Source: OMIS01 sp044350895
GTDB taxonomy: Bacteria > Patescibacteriota > Microgenomatia > UBA1400 > PJMF01
Direction: 5' to 3'
Length of the DNA stretch: 47,889 nt
NCBI GenBank assembly: GCA_044350895.1
Contig: JBILGT010000006.1
Span: forward strand, 1-47,889
Position 1 is the stretch's first letter; the number at the start of each line of letters is the position of its first letter. Below the pieces are notes generated by a model. It was not told the origin of the DNA. It searched no databases and saw nothing but the letters and a program-made list of their open reading frames with translations. The translations under genes and the position numbers were made by a program. Positions 40,452 to 47,889 of this stretch are shown here, piece by piece.

Positions 40452-41171
40452 ATGCAATTACAAACATTAACTGCAACCGGCAAACAAGGCAAACTCACTG
40501 TAAGTGATGCTATCTTTGCTGCATCTGAAAATGATGCATTAATCGGACAAGCTGTTCGCGTGTACTTATCAAATGAACGCCAAGGTACAGCTAAAGTTAA
40601 AACACGTGCTGAAGTTGAGAGAACAAAAAAGAAAATGTACAAACAAAAAGGAACTGGTGGAGCTCGTCATGGTGCTCGCAGTGCTCCAATTTTTGTTGGT
40701 GGTGGTGTAACTCATGGACCTACAGGTGGACAAAATTGGTCACTTACCATGCCAGTTAAACAAAAGAAAAAAGCTCTTATTGTTGCATTGAGTTGGCAAG
40801 CTGAACAAATCAGAGTTGTTGATGAGGTTGAAGAAACATCTGGTAAAACAAAAGTTGTTTTTGATCTCCTAGAAAAAGTTGCTCCTGCAGCTAAGAAAGT
40901 CTTAATAGTTGTTTCTAAGAAAACCATTGAAGTTGAGCGAGCTATCAAAAACTTGCAAGGTGTCACAATGATCCAAGCTTCAGATGTTACAGCCTTAGAT
41001 ATCGTTCGATCAAATATGATTGTTGCTACAACTGCTGCTATCAAAGTCCTTGAAACACGCTTAAGTGGTTTTAAAGATGTTAATAAGGCAGAAGTAAACA
41101 TCCACTCAAAAGCCATTGTAAAACCAGCTAAAACTAAACGACAACCAAGAAAAGTAGCAGCTAAGAAGTAA
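40452..41171 (+). CDS. rplD: 50S ribosomal protein L4
   Basis: A 239-residue L4. The exit-tunnel loop contains KMYKQKGTGGARHGARSAPIF, with GGGVTHGPTGG after it. A basic C-terminal tail (PAKTKRQPRKVAAKK) extends it beyond E. coli. In other bacteria L4 also represses the S10 operon; no S10-leader structure was recognised here. Confidence 0.96.
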   Translation: MQLQTLTATGKQGKLTVSDAIFAASENDALIGQAVRVYLSNERQGTAKVKTRAEVERTKKKMYKQKGTGGARHGARSAPIFVGGGVTHGPTGGQNWSLTMPVKQKKKALIVALSWQAEQIRVVDEVEETSGKTKVVFDLLEKVAPAAKKVLIVVSKKTIEVERAIKNLQGVTMIQASDVTALDIVRSNMIVATTAAIKVLETRLSGFKDVNKAEVNIHSKAIVKPAKTKRQPRKVAAKK

Positions 41172-41174
41172 TAT

Positions 41175-41480
41175 ATGAATCCGTACACAATTAAAAGACC
41201 AGTTATAACTGAAAAATCAATGCGTTTGGCTACAACAGTCAATGCATATACTTTTGAAGTTGAGCGTGACGCTAATAAAAAACAGATTGCTGAAGCAATT
41301 GAAACTTTATATGGTGTATCTGTCAAAAAAGTAACCATGATTATGTACGCTCCACAAACACGCAAAACAGGTAAAAAGAGAATGGCAGCAACAATTGGTA
41401 AAGTCAAAAAAGCAGTGGTAACTTTGCAAAAAGGTCAAACTCTTGATGTTTTTGATATCAACCCAACTGAAACAAAATAA
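41175..41480 (+). CDS. rplW: 50S ribosomal protein L23
   Basis: A 101-residue L23 starting MNPYTIKRPVITEKS, with FEVERDANKKQIAEAIETLYGV and the extended loop. It sits at the tunnel exit and docks trigger factor and SRP. Three nt separate it from rplD; there is no ribosome-binding site, so translation is probably coupled. Confidence 0.96.
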   Translation: MNPYTIKRPVITEKSMRLATTVNAYTFEVERDANKKQIAEAIETLYGVSVKKVTMIMYAPQTRKTGKKRMAATIGKVKKAVVTLQKGQTLDVFDINPTETK

Positions 41481-41489
41481 AGAAATTAT

Positions 41490-42323
41490 ATGTTAACAAA
41501 GAGAAAACCAACAACCAGCGGACAAAGAAATCGAGTTGATCTTGATCGATCAGGGCTGCACTCTGGTGGACCAGAAAAGTCATTGTTACTTTCTGGACAC
41601 GTAAAGCGCCAGGGTCGTGGTTTTAAAGGACGCGTCACTGTCCGTCATCGCGGTGGTGGTGTTAAGAAAAAAGTCCGCATGATCGATTGGAAACGCTCTA
41701 AGTTTGGTATTCCAGCAAAAGTCATGCATTTTGAATATGATCCATTACGCGGTGCGTATTTGGCTCTAGTTAACTATGCTGATGGTGAGAAAGCATATAT
41801 TCTTGCTCCTGAAAATTTGAAAATTGGTGATACTATTACATCTGGAGATGAAGCTGATATTAAAGTCGGCAATGCACTCCCACTTAAGAAGATTCCAGTA
41901 GGTGTCGCAATTCACAACATTGAACTGCGAGCTGGTAAAGGTGCTCAGATGGTTCGTGGCGCTGGTGTTAGTGCCATGATTCAATCAAAAGAAGGTAACA
42001 TGGTTACCGTCCAGCTACCATCTAAAGAAGTTAGATTGATAAATGGTGATTGTTTCGCTACAATTGGCCAGGTCGGAAATCAGGAGTGGAAGAACCGCAA
42101 GATTGGTAAAGCCGGTCGAAGTCGCCTTATGGGTATTCGTCCAACCAACCGTGGTACAGCTCAACATCCTGGCTCACATCCACATGGTGGAGGTGAAGGT
42201 CGTTCTGGTGTCGGTTTGAAGTATCCAAAGACTCCATGGGGTAAACATGCACATGGTACTAAGACACGAAATAGACGAAAAAATAGTACTCGCTTAATCA
42301 TAAAAGATCGTCGAGTCAAATAA
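41490..42323 (+). CDS. rplB: 50S ribosomal protein L2
   Basis: A 277-residue L2 with GRGFKGRVTVRHRGGG near the N-terminus and the conserved HPHGGGEGRSGVGLKYPKTPWG loop, which carries the histidine implicated in peptidyl transfer. Full length for the family. Contacts 23S rRNA near the active centre and the subunit bridge. Confidence 0.98.
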   Translation: MLTKRKPTTSGQRNRVDLDRSGLHSGGPEKSLLLSGHVKRQGRGFKGRVTVRHRGGGVKKKVRMIDWKRSKFGIPAKVMHFEYDPLRGAYLALVNYADGEKAYILAPENLKIGDTITSGDEADIKVGNALPLKKIPVGVAIHNIELRAGKGAQMVRGAGVSAMIQSKEGNMVTVQLPSKEVRLINGDCFATIGQVGNQEWKNRKIGKAGRSRLMGIRPTNRGTAQHPGSHPHGGGEGRSGVGLKYPKTPWGKHAHGTKTRNRRKNSTRLIIKDRRVK

Positions 42324-42330
42324 GGAAATT

Positions 42331-42615
42331 ATGAGTAGAAGTTCAAAAAAAGGTCCATACGTTGATCCAAAACTCACTAAAAAAGTTTTGGCTCAAAAAG
42401 TGGCTGGTAGCAAAACCCCAATTAAAACTTGGGCTCGAGCGTCAGTAATTAGTCCTGACTTTGTTGGACACACCTTTATGGTTCATCAGGGTAAGAATTT
42501 TGTTGAAGTATTCGTTTCTGAAACTATGGTTGGTCACAAACTCGGTGAGTTTGCTCCAACTCGTACGTTCAGAGGCCACGGTAAAATCGTAAAACGTTTG
42601 ATGACTAAGACATAA
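42331..42615 (+). CDS. rpsS: 30S ribosomal protein S19
   Basis: A 94-residue S19: SRSSKKGPYVDPKL at the start, TWARASVISPDFVGHTFMVH in the middle and LGEFAPTRTFRGH near the end. Normal length. Located between rplB and rplV as in the canonical order. Confidence 0.97.
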   Translation: MSRSSKKGPYVDPKLTKKVLAQKVAGSKTPIKTWARASVISPDFVGHTFMVHQGKNFVEVFVSETMVGHKLGEFAPTRTFRGHGKIVKRLMTKT

Positions 42616-42627
42616 AAATAAGATTAT

Positions 42628-43098
42628 ATGACAATAACAGCATCACAAATTTATGCTCGCCAAACACCACGTAAGGTGCGTTTGGTTGCTAATACAGTTA
42701 AAAAATTGCCATTACCAGCTGCTTTCCAGCAATTGGGTGTGATGGATAGAAATGCAAGTATTTTGGTAATGAAAGTATTACGACAAGCTGTCGCTAATGC
42801 CACTCATAACCATGGATTAGCTATTGATGACCTAGTAATTAAAAGTATTCAGGTCGATCAAGGTGCCACATACAAGCGGTTTCGTGCTGTAAGTCGTGGT
42901 AGAGCTCATTCAATCCAAAAGAAGACCTGTCATGTGATGGTTCAACTAATGGAAAAGACAGATGTAGTTTCTAAATCAGCTGCTACTCCAGTAGTTCCAG
43001 CTGTAGTTGAAACACCAGAAAAGGTTGCTGTAGAGAAGAAAACTGCACCAACTAAAAAAACAGTAAAAACAAAAGCGGACAAATCAGTAAAAATATAG
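42628..43098 (+). CDS. rplV: 50S ribosomal protein L22 with Lys-rich C-terminal extension
   Basis: The first 110 residues are a normal L22 (RQTPRKVRLVAN; RFRAVSRGRAHSIQKKTCHV around the tunnel hairpin). About 45 further residues, rich in Ala, Val, Pro and Lys, extend the C-terminus (VAVEKKTAPTKKTVKT). Such tails lie on the ribosome surface; the function of this one is unknown. Confidence 0.95.
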   Translation: MTITASQIYARQTPRKVRLVANTVKKLPLPAAFQQLGVMDRNASILVMKVLRQAVANATHNHGLAIDDLVIKSIQVDQGATYKRFRAVSRGRAHSIQKKTCHVMVQLMEKTDVVSKSAATPVVPAVVETPEKVAVEKKTAPTKKTVKTKADKSVKI

Positions 43099-43122
43099 TA
43101 AAATATACGTTTTGAAAAAAAT

Positions 43123-43776
43123 ATGGGACAAAAAGTAAATCCAATTGGTTTTCGTATCGGATCTTTCTTTACATGGAAGTCCAAATGGTTTGCAACAAGA
43201 GCAGACTATTCCGATCGTGTTTTAGAAGACTATAAGCTTCGTGAATATTTGGAAAAGAAGCTTGGTAGTGCTGGTTTAGTTCGTGTTGAAATTGAGAGAT
43301 CATTAACAATTATCAAAGTTATCTTGCACGTTGCACGACCTGGTGTCGTCATCGGCAAGGGTGGTGTTAACTTAGAAGACATCAAAAAACAAATTGAGAG
43401 AATTTTGAACGTATCTAAATTAAAGAAAGATAAAGTCAAAATTGATTTGCGCGTTGAAGAAGTTACACAGCCTGACTTAAGTGCTAAACTGGTCGCTGAA
43501 AGAATTTCTGGTCAACTCATAAAGCGTTTCCCACATCGCCGTGCAGTAATGCAAGCGATTGAGCGCGTTATGCAAGCTGGTGCTAAAGGCGTCAAGATAT
43601 CTTTAGCTGGTCGTATTGGCGGCGCAGAAATTGGACGCACTGAGAAGTATTTTGAAGGTAGTATCCCTACTCAGACACTTCGTGCCAACATCGACTACTT
43701 CCATGAGCCAGCTTTGACTCGTTCTGGATATGTTGGTATTAAAGTCTGGATTTATCGCGGAGAGATGACAAATTAA
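43123..43776 (+). CDS. rpsC: 30S ribosomal protein S3
   Basis: A 217-residue S3: MGQKVNPIGFRIG at the start, a KH domain with the GxxG loop IGKGGVNLEDI, and the C-terminal GRIGGAEIGRTE segment that lines the mRNA entry channel. The ATG follows an A-rich gap of 24 nt. Confidence 0.97.
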   Translation: MGQKVNPIGFRIGSFFTWKSKWFATRADYSDRVLEDYKLREYLEKKLGSAGLVRVEIERSLTIIKVILHVARPGVVIGKGGVNLEDIKKQIERILNVSKLKKDKVKIDLRVEEVTQPDLSAKLVAERISGQLIKRFPHRRAVMQAIERVMQAGAKGVKISLAGRIGGAEIGRTEKYFEGSIPTQTLRANIDYFHEPALTRSGYVGIKVWIYRGEMTN

Positions 43777-43784
43777 AGGTATTT

Positions 43785-44195
43785 ATGTCAATGATGCAGC
43801 CAAAAAAAGAAAAGTTCCGCAAGCAGTTTAGAGGCAAGCGTGGTGGAGTTGCTACCCGCGGTGCAACAGTTGCTTTCGGTGATTTTGGTATGAAGGCTAC
43901 AACAGGTGGTTGGATTACTTCAAGAGAAATTGAAGCTGCTCGCAAAAAAATTACGTTTATGACAAAACGTGCTGGTAAGTATTGGCTCCGGATTTTCCCA
44001 CACAAGCCAATCACTAAGAAACCAGTCGGTGTGAAAATGGGATCAGGAAAAGGTCCAGTAGAAGAACACGTAGCAGTCGTAAAACCTGGTATGATAATCT
44101 TCGAGCTTGGCGGCGTTACGAAAGATGTCGCACAACTAGCTTTCGATAAAGCTGGTCACAAGCTTTCAGTACGAACAACAATTGTGAGTAAATAA
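43785..44195 (+). CDS. rplP: 50S ribosomal protein L16
   Basis: A 136-residue L16 with FRKQFRGKRGGVATRG near the start, WLRIFPHKPITKKPVGVKMG and GKGPVEEHVAVVKPG. All usual segments are present. An alternative start at the next Met codons would shorten it by two or three residues only. Confidence 0.96.
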   Translation: MSMMQPKKEKFRKQFRGKRGGVATRGATVAFGDFGMKATTGGWITSREIEAARKKITFMTKRAGKYWLRIFPHKPITKKPVGVKMGSGKGPVEEHVAVVKPGMIIFELGGVTKDVAQLAFDKAGHKLSVRTTIVSK

Positions 44196-44196
44196 T

Positions 44197-44412
44197 ATGA
44201 AACGAAATGACATTACAGCACTACATGAAAAAAGCCGAGCAGAATTGCTGAAACAGTTGAACGAAGTTCAAACAAAAGTTGCAGCAGCTCGCTTACAAAA
44301 GACGGTTGGAAAGTTAGCAAATCCAGCTTCGATTCAAGTTTTGCGTAATGATATTGCTCGCATAAAAACTGTGTTGCGCCAACAAGAAATCTCAGCAGCA
44401 CAAAAGGCATAA
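44197..44412 (+). CDS. rpmC: 50S ribosomal protein L29
   Basis: A 71-residue two-helix L29: KRNDITALHEKSRAELLKQL, then NPASIQVLRNDIARIKTVL. One nt after rplP, without its own ribosome-binding site. Confidence 0.93.
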   Translation: MKRNDITALHEKSRAELLKQLNEVQTKVAAARLQKTVGKLANPASIQVLRNDIARIKTVLRQQEISAAQKA

Positions 44413-44421
44413 AGAGGAAAT

Positions 44422-44658
44422 ATGAAAACAATACAAGGTACAGTAGTCGCACTCAACACAGCTCAAACAGTCAAGGTGAGTGTCGAGCGTCATTGGACTC
44501 ATCCAATGTACAAAAAGCAAGTTTTGAGAACAAAAAACTATGCATGCCACTACACAGGTGAACCAAAAGTTGCTGTGGGTGACCAAGTACTTATTAAAGA
44601 GACAAAACCAATTAGTAAAACAAAACATTTTGTAATAGTAGAAAAAATAGCAGAGTAA
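44422..44658 (+). CDS. rpsQ: 30S ribosomal protein S17
   Basis: A 78-residue S17 with the OB-fold landmarks IQGTVVALNTAQTVKVSVER, HPMYKKQVLRTKNYACH and VGDQVLIKETKPISKTKHF. Normal length; AGAGGAA precedes the ATG. Confidence 0.96.
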   Translation: MKTIQGTVVALNTAQTVKVSVERHWTHPMYKKQVLRTKNYACHYTGEPKVAVGDQVLIKETKPISKTKHFVIVEKIAE

Positions 44659-44659
44659 C

Positions 44660-45034
44660 ATGATACAACTAAGAACAGTCGTACGAGTCGCAGATAATAG
44701 TGGAGCCAGAGAACTTCGGGTCATCCAAGTCTATGGTGGATCCAGACGTCGCTTTGGATACGTCGGAGATATGATCTCAGCATCAGTTATCTCTGCAGAT
44801 CCACAAGGCAATATTAAAAAGGGTGACAAAGTTACTGCCATTGTCGTCAGAACTCGCAAAGAGCAACGACGCACCAATGGTGAGTACATCCGATTTGATG
44901 ATAACGCAGCAGTGATCGTGGAGTCACGAACAAACCCAGAGCCAGTAGGTACTCGTGTGTTTGGTCCAATTGCTCGTGAAGTAAAGAACAGTGGATTTAA
45001 TAAAATTGCAAGTTTAGCACCAGAGGTCTGGTAA
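44660..45034 (+). CDS. rplN: 50S ribosomal protein L14
   Basis: A 124-residue L14 starting MIQLRTVVRVADNSGARELR and ending with GPIAREVKNSGFNKIASLAPEVW. Full length. One nt separates it from rpsQ, so translational coupling is likely. Confidence 0.97.
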   Translation: MIQLRTVVRVADNSGARELRVIQVYGGSRRRFGYVGDMISASVISADPQGNIKKGDKVTAIVVRTRKEQRRTNGEYIRFDDNAAVIVESRTNPEPVGTRVFGPIAREVKNSGFNKIASLAPEVW

Positions 45035-45038
45035 ATAT

Positions 45039-45365
45039 ATGAAATTTAAAGTTGGCGATACAGTACTAGTAACAGGTGGAAAAGATAAAGGCAAAAAAGG
45101 CGAGATTACTCGTGTAGTGCCAAGTCTTAATCGTGTAGTGGTTAAAGGTGTTAACATGTACGTTAAACACACTAAGCCAATGCAAGGTCGCGCTGGTAGC
45201 AAGGCAAGTGTAGAACGTGCACTGCCAACTGCAAAAGTTGCAATCTTAAATGACAAAGGTCAACAAGACAGAATCGGTTACAGTATTGCTAAAGATGGAA
45301 CTAAAACTCGCGTCTTTAAAAAATCTGGTGCAGTTGTACCAGAACCAAAGAAAGCAAGTAAGTAA
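45039..45365 (+). CDS. rplX: 50S ribosomal protein L24
   Basis: A 108-residue L24 with the KOW motif KVGDTVLVTGGKDKGKKGEI at the start, then VVVKGVNMYVKHTKP. Normal length; the tail is Lys-rich. Confidence 0.96.
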   Translation: MKFKVGDTVLVTGGKDKGKKGEITRVVPSLNRVVVKGVNMYVKHTKPMQGRAGSKASVERALPTAKVAILNDKGQQDRIGYSIAKDGTKTRVFKKSGAVVPEPKKASK

Positions 45366-45370
45366 TTTTT

Positions 45371-45931
45371 ATGACGATATTACAACAGAAATACCAGCAA
45401 GAAGTCGCACCTGCTCTTACAAAAGAGTTCAAGATTAAAAACGTCTTTGCGATTCCTAAAATCAAAAAAGTCGTGATTAACATTGGTGTTACACAACCAC
45501 AAGACCCACGCGCTCGTAAGGCAGTTGTTGAAAATATTGCTGAGCAGTTTAAACTACTCAGTGGTCAAAAACCTGTCATTACAGTTGCCAAAAAATCAAT
45601 TTCAGGATTCAAACTCCGTGAAGGTGATCCAATGGGCGTTAAAGTTACACTCCGTGGTGAAAGAATGTGGCAGTTTTTAATTAAGTTGCTCAATGTTGCT
45701 TTGCCACGTGTTAAAGACTTCCGTGGAGTATCACGCACAGCATTTGATGCAAACGGTAACTACAGTTTGGGAATTGAAGAACAGATTATTTTCCCAGAAA
45801 TTGAATATGATAAGATCGAAAGTATTCGGCCACTCCAGGTAGTCATCGGCACAACAGCCAAGTCTACTGATGAAGCTCGTCGGTTGTTAGAGCTTTTAGG
45901 AATGCCGTTTAGTAAAGAAGCAACCAAGTAA
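45371..45931 (+). CDS. rplE: 50S ribosomal protein L5
   Basis: A 186-residue L5 with KNVFAIPKIKKVVINIGV, SGQKPVITVAKKSISGFKLR, and FRGVSRTAFDANGNYSLGI. Binds 5S rRNA in the central protuberance. Full length. Confidence 0.97.
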   Translation: MTILQQKYQQEVAPALTKEFKIKNVFAIPKIKKVVINIGVTQPQDPRARKAVVENIAEQFKLLSGQKPVITVAKKSISGFKLREGDPMGVKVTLRGERMWQFLIKLLNVALPRVKDFRGVSRTAFDANGNYSLGIEEQIIFPEIEYDKIESIRPLQVVIGTTAKSTDEARRLLELLGMPFSKEATK

Positions 45932-45947
45932 TTGGAACAATGTATAT

Positions 45948-46178
45948 ATGGCAAGCAAATCTGAAGTAGCAAAATCTAATAAACAACTCGCACGTCGGGC
46001 TGCTTATTTTAAAAAGGGTGTACGAAAACCAAATCGGGTGTCGACTCGAGGCGTAAACCGTTGTAAAATAACTGGTCGAGTTCGTGGCTACTTACGATAT
46101 TTTGGATTAAGTAGATTGACATTCCGTGAATTAGCAGCCAAAGGAGAATTGCCAGGCGTAGTGAGGGCAAGCAAATAA
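45948..46178 (+). CDS. rpsN: 30S ribosomal protein S14, zinc-site residues lost
   Basis: A 76-residue S14. Its C-terminal half follows the short zinc-type S14 (RCKITGRVRGYLRYFGLSR, then LTFRELA..GELPGVVRASK). Only the first of the four zinc cysteines remains (Cys39). The residue three after it is Thr, and FGLSRLTF replaces the usual FGLCRICF. This copy should therefore fold without zinc. About 15 residues longer at the N-terminus than the 61-residue zinc form. Confidence 0.93.
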   Translation: MASKSEVAKSNKQLARRAAYFKKGVRKPNRVSTRGVNRCKITGRVRGYLRYFGLSRLTFRELAAKGELPGVVRASK

Positions 46179-46179
46179 T

Positions 46180-46569
46180 ATGACCGATCCGATTAGTGAT
46201 TTTATCATTAGCATTAAAAATGCACTCATGGCTCATAAAGAGTCTATAGTGATTCCGTACTCAAAACTAAAAGAGTCTATGGCTCACATTTTAGTTCGAG
46301 AAGGATATATTGCAGAAGTTGCTGTTGATGATTCATCAGCATTCAAGCAATTGATTGTAACCTTAAAGTATGTGGGAAAATTGCCAGCAGTAACTGATGT
46401 CCGCCGCTTGTCGAAACCAGGCCGCAGACTCTATATGCCAGCAACCCAAATTCCTAAGGCATTAGGTGGCTATGGTATTACCATCGTCTCTACTAACAAG
46501 GGAATCTTAACAGATAAAGAGGCACGCCAACAACATGTCGGTGGAGAATTAATCTGCCAAGTTTGGTAA
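46180..46569 (+). CDS. rpsH: 30S ribosomal protein S8
   Basis: A 129-residue S8: MTDPISDFIISIKNALMAHK at the start, YMPATQIPKALGGYGITIVS and the closing G-G-E-L-I-C-Q-V-W. Binds the central domain of 16S rRNA. One nt after rpsN. Confidence 0.97.
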   Translation: MTDPISDFIISIKNALMAHKESIVIPYSKLKESMAHILVREGYIAEVAVDDSSAFKQLIVTLKYVGKLPAVTDVRRLSKPGRRLYMPATQIPKALGGYGITIVSTNKGILTDKEARQQHVGGELICQVW

Positions 46570-46575
46570 AAAAAT

Positions 46576-47112
46576 ATGTCAAGAATTGGTAAAAAATCTA
46601 TAGCAATCCCTTCTGGAGTCACTGTCACAGTGAATCCAGATTCAGTGATTGTTAAGGGCCCAAAGGGCGAACTAAAAACTTTATTATTCCGCGGCATTTC
46701 AGTGGCTGTAGTTGATAATGAAGTTCAAGTAAAACGATCAAACGATCAAATCCAGCTTAAAGCATGGCATGGATTGGTAAGAAGTTTAATTGAAAACAAC
46801 ATTCAAGGTGTTAACGAAGGCTATAGTAAGACACTCAAAATGATTGGTACCGGATACCGCGCGCAAGCAAAAGGTAAAGGTTTGTCACTCGCTGTGGGAT
46901 ATTCTCACCCAGTTGATGTTGATGCTGTAGCAGGTATTACATTTACCTTAAAGGGAAATGACACCATCGTTGTTGAAGGTCCTGATAAACATTTAGTTGG
47001 CCAAGTTTCTGCAAATATTCGCAAAATTAGACCACCTGAACCATATCAAGGCAAAGGTATTCGCTATGTTGATGAGGTTGTGAGACGTAAACAAGGTAAA
47101 GCTGCCGCCTAA
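46576..47112 (+). CDS. rplF: 50S ribosomal protein L6
   Basis: A 178-residue L6 with SRIGKKSIAIPSGV, VKGPKGEL, GYRAQAKGKGLSLAVGYSHP, and RKIRPPEPYQGKGIRY near the end. Both tandem L6 folds are complete. Confidence 0.98.
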   Translation: MSRIGKKSIAIPSGVTVTVNPDSVIVKGPKGELKTLLFRGISVAVVDNEVQVKRSNDQIQLKAWHGLVRSLIENNIQGVNEGYSKTLKMIGTGYRAQAKGKGLSLAVGYSHPVDVDAVAGITFTLKGNDTIVVEGPDKHLVGQVSANIRKIRPPEPYQGKGIRYVDEVVRRKQGKAAA

Positions 47113-47128
47113 AGGGTAGTATCTATTT

Positions 47129-47476
47129 ATGACAAATCAAAAAAAAGTACTAGCACTTCGAGTAGCACGAAAAACCAGAGTTCGCCAGCATATGGAAGGA
47201 ACTGCTCAAAAGCCACGCGTGAGTATTTATCGTTCAAATCGATATATTCTTATGCAAGCTATTGATGATGTAAATGGTGTCACTATCACTGGTTTACGAG
47301 ATTCAGCTAGCAAAGCTACAAAAACTGAGCGAGCTACAGCTACAGCAAAAGCATTTGCTGAAGTTTTGAAGAAAAATAAAATCATTGAAGTTATTTTTGA
47401 TCGAGGACCATATAAGTATCATGGTCGTATTAAAGCAATAGCAGAAGCACTGCGTGAAGCAGGCATCAAGGTATAA
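47129..47476 (+). CDS. rplR: 50S ribosomal protein L18
   Basis: A 115-residue L18 with RQHMEGTAQKPRVSIYRSNRYILMQ and the closing VIFDRGPYKYHGRIKAIAEALREAG. Binds 5S rRNA. Its last codons contain TATAAT (47472-47477), 8 nt before the rpsE ATG, which may be chance. Confidence 0.96.
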   Translation: MTNQKKVLALRVARKTRVRQHMEGTAQKPRVSIYRSNRYILMQAIDDVNGVTITGLRDSASKATKTERATATAKAFAEVLKKNKIIEVIFDRGPYKYHGRIKAIAEALREAGIKV

Positions 47477-47485
47477 TAGGAAACT

Positions 47486-47889
47486 ATGAGAACTGAATCA
47501 CAAAAAAATCGAGAACCATCAGAATTTGAAGAGAAAGTCATTCAAGTTTCCCGTGTTTCTAAGAAAACAAAGGGTGGAAATAAGATGGGTTTTTCAGTGT
47601 TGATGGTTGTTGGTGATAAAAAAGGTCGTGTTGGTGTAGGTTTAGGCAAAGCTAAAGATGTTCAAGCAGCAGTTAAAAAGGGAATTAAGAAGGCTAAAAA
47701 ACGCTTAATCATGGTCCCAATGAATGGTACGACTATTCCATTCCGCATCCAAGTTAAAAATGGTGCTGGTGTCGTTATGTTGAAACCTGCTCCTAAGGGT
47801 TCTGGAGTTATCGCTGGTGGTCCAGTCCGTGCTGTTGTTGAAGCTGCTGGTATCCGAGATATCTCAAGTAAAATCTTGGGCAGTAGCAA
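47486..47889 (+). CDS. rpsE: 30S ribosomal protein S5, partial at window end
   Basis: The frame opens with ATG 47486 and runs off the window after 134 codons. It contains FEEKVIQVSRVSKKTKGGNK, VGDKKGRVGVGLGKA and GSGVIAGGPVRAVVEAAG, the standard S5 segments. Judged by E. coli S5 (166 residues), roughly 30 residues are cut off. S5 lines the mRNA entry and takes part in decoding fidelity. It follows rplR by 9 nt. Confidence 0.95.
   Translation, partial: MRTESQKNREPSEFEEKVIQVSRVSKKTKGGNKMGFSVLMVVGDKKGRVGVGLGKAKDVQAAVKKGIKKAKKRLIMVPMNGTTIPFRIQVKNGAGVVMLKPAPKGSGVIAGGPVRAVVEAAGIRDISSKILGSS

Noticed and set aside
40712..41407. 231-codon minus-strand frame opposite rplD and rplW
   Set aside because: It is a shadow of the two ribosomal protein genes, whose identity is certain; long antisense frames are expected there.
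1..47889. CRISPR arrays, tRNA or rRNA genes, transposases, integrases and attachment sites
   Set aside because: Intergenic regions were read for direct repeats with spacers, cloverleaf patterns and terminal inverted repeats; none was convincing.

Overview
The window looks like a chromosomal segment of a bacterium of the Candidate Phyla Radiation (Patescibacteria). The reasons are a compact AT-leaning gene layout, an alanyl-tRNA synthetase of only 636 residues that lacks the C-terminal C-Ala domain, exported cytochrome b5-like, sortase and baseplate-J-like proteins of the kind common in CPR genomes, and many genes whose ATG lies 5-13 nt after a -10 box (leaderless-type starts). The phylum assignment is an inference; no rRNA is present and I could not place it more finely.

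Layout. 1-682: the start of an unidentified minus-strand gene, a decayed Nudix gene, and a Fur-family regulator. 725-5180: a copper-handling operon (CsoR repressor with its operator, DUF305 protein, CopA-type ATPase, TauE/SafE-cupredoxin fusion, CopZ-like HMA protein), followed by mscL and an exported cytochrome b5-like lipoprotein. 5978-9237: cell-envelope proteins (LysM, small membrane protein), a PD-(D/E)XK nuclease with four candidate Fe-S cysteines, a Nudix hydrolase and a COG0523/CobW metallochaperone GTPase. 9238-9683 is non-coding and holds a 23-bp palindrome and a long hairpin. 9684-13139 encodes a 1151-residue exported multidomain protein with an LCAT-like lipase domain, which may be transferred. 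13256-16085 is an unusual minus-strand cluster: one 288-residue membrane protein and a tandem array of small proteins. Five of these share one plan (membrane segment, outer loop with two cysteines, membrane segment, lysine-rich tail) and one of the five is frameshifted. This is the strongest candidate for an undescribed system here.

16113-27212 carries prmC, a membrane-anchored DsbA-like protein, yqeY, a RodZ-like protein, small envelope proteins, alaS, a large actin-like/baseplate-J-like membrane protein, a sortase, ruvX, a GNAT acetyltransferase and mltG. 27204 to the end is the transcription/translation block: rpoB-rpoC, rpsL-rpsG-fusA-tuf, a terminator, and the S10-spc ribosomal protein cluster in canonical order from rpsJ to rpsE, with rpsE cut by the window end.

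Start codons were moved from the longest reading frame where a promoter, operator or ribosome-binding site decided the matter (csoR, copA, mscL, prmC, rpoB and others). No rRNA, tRNA, CRISPR array, transposase or integrase was seen.
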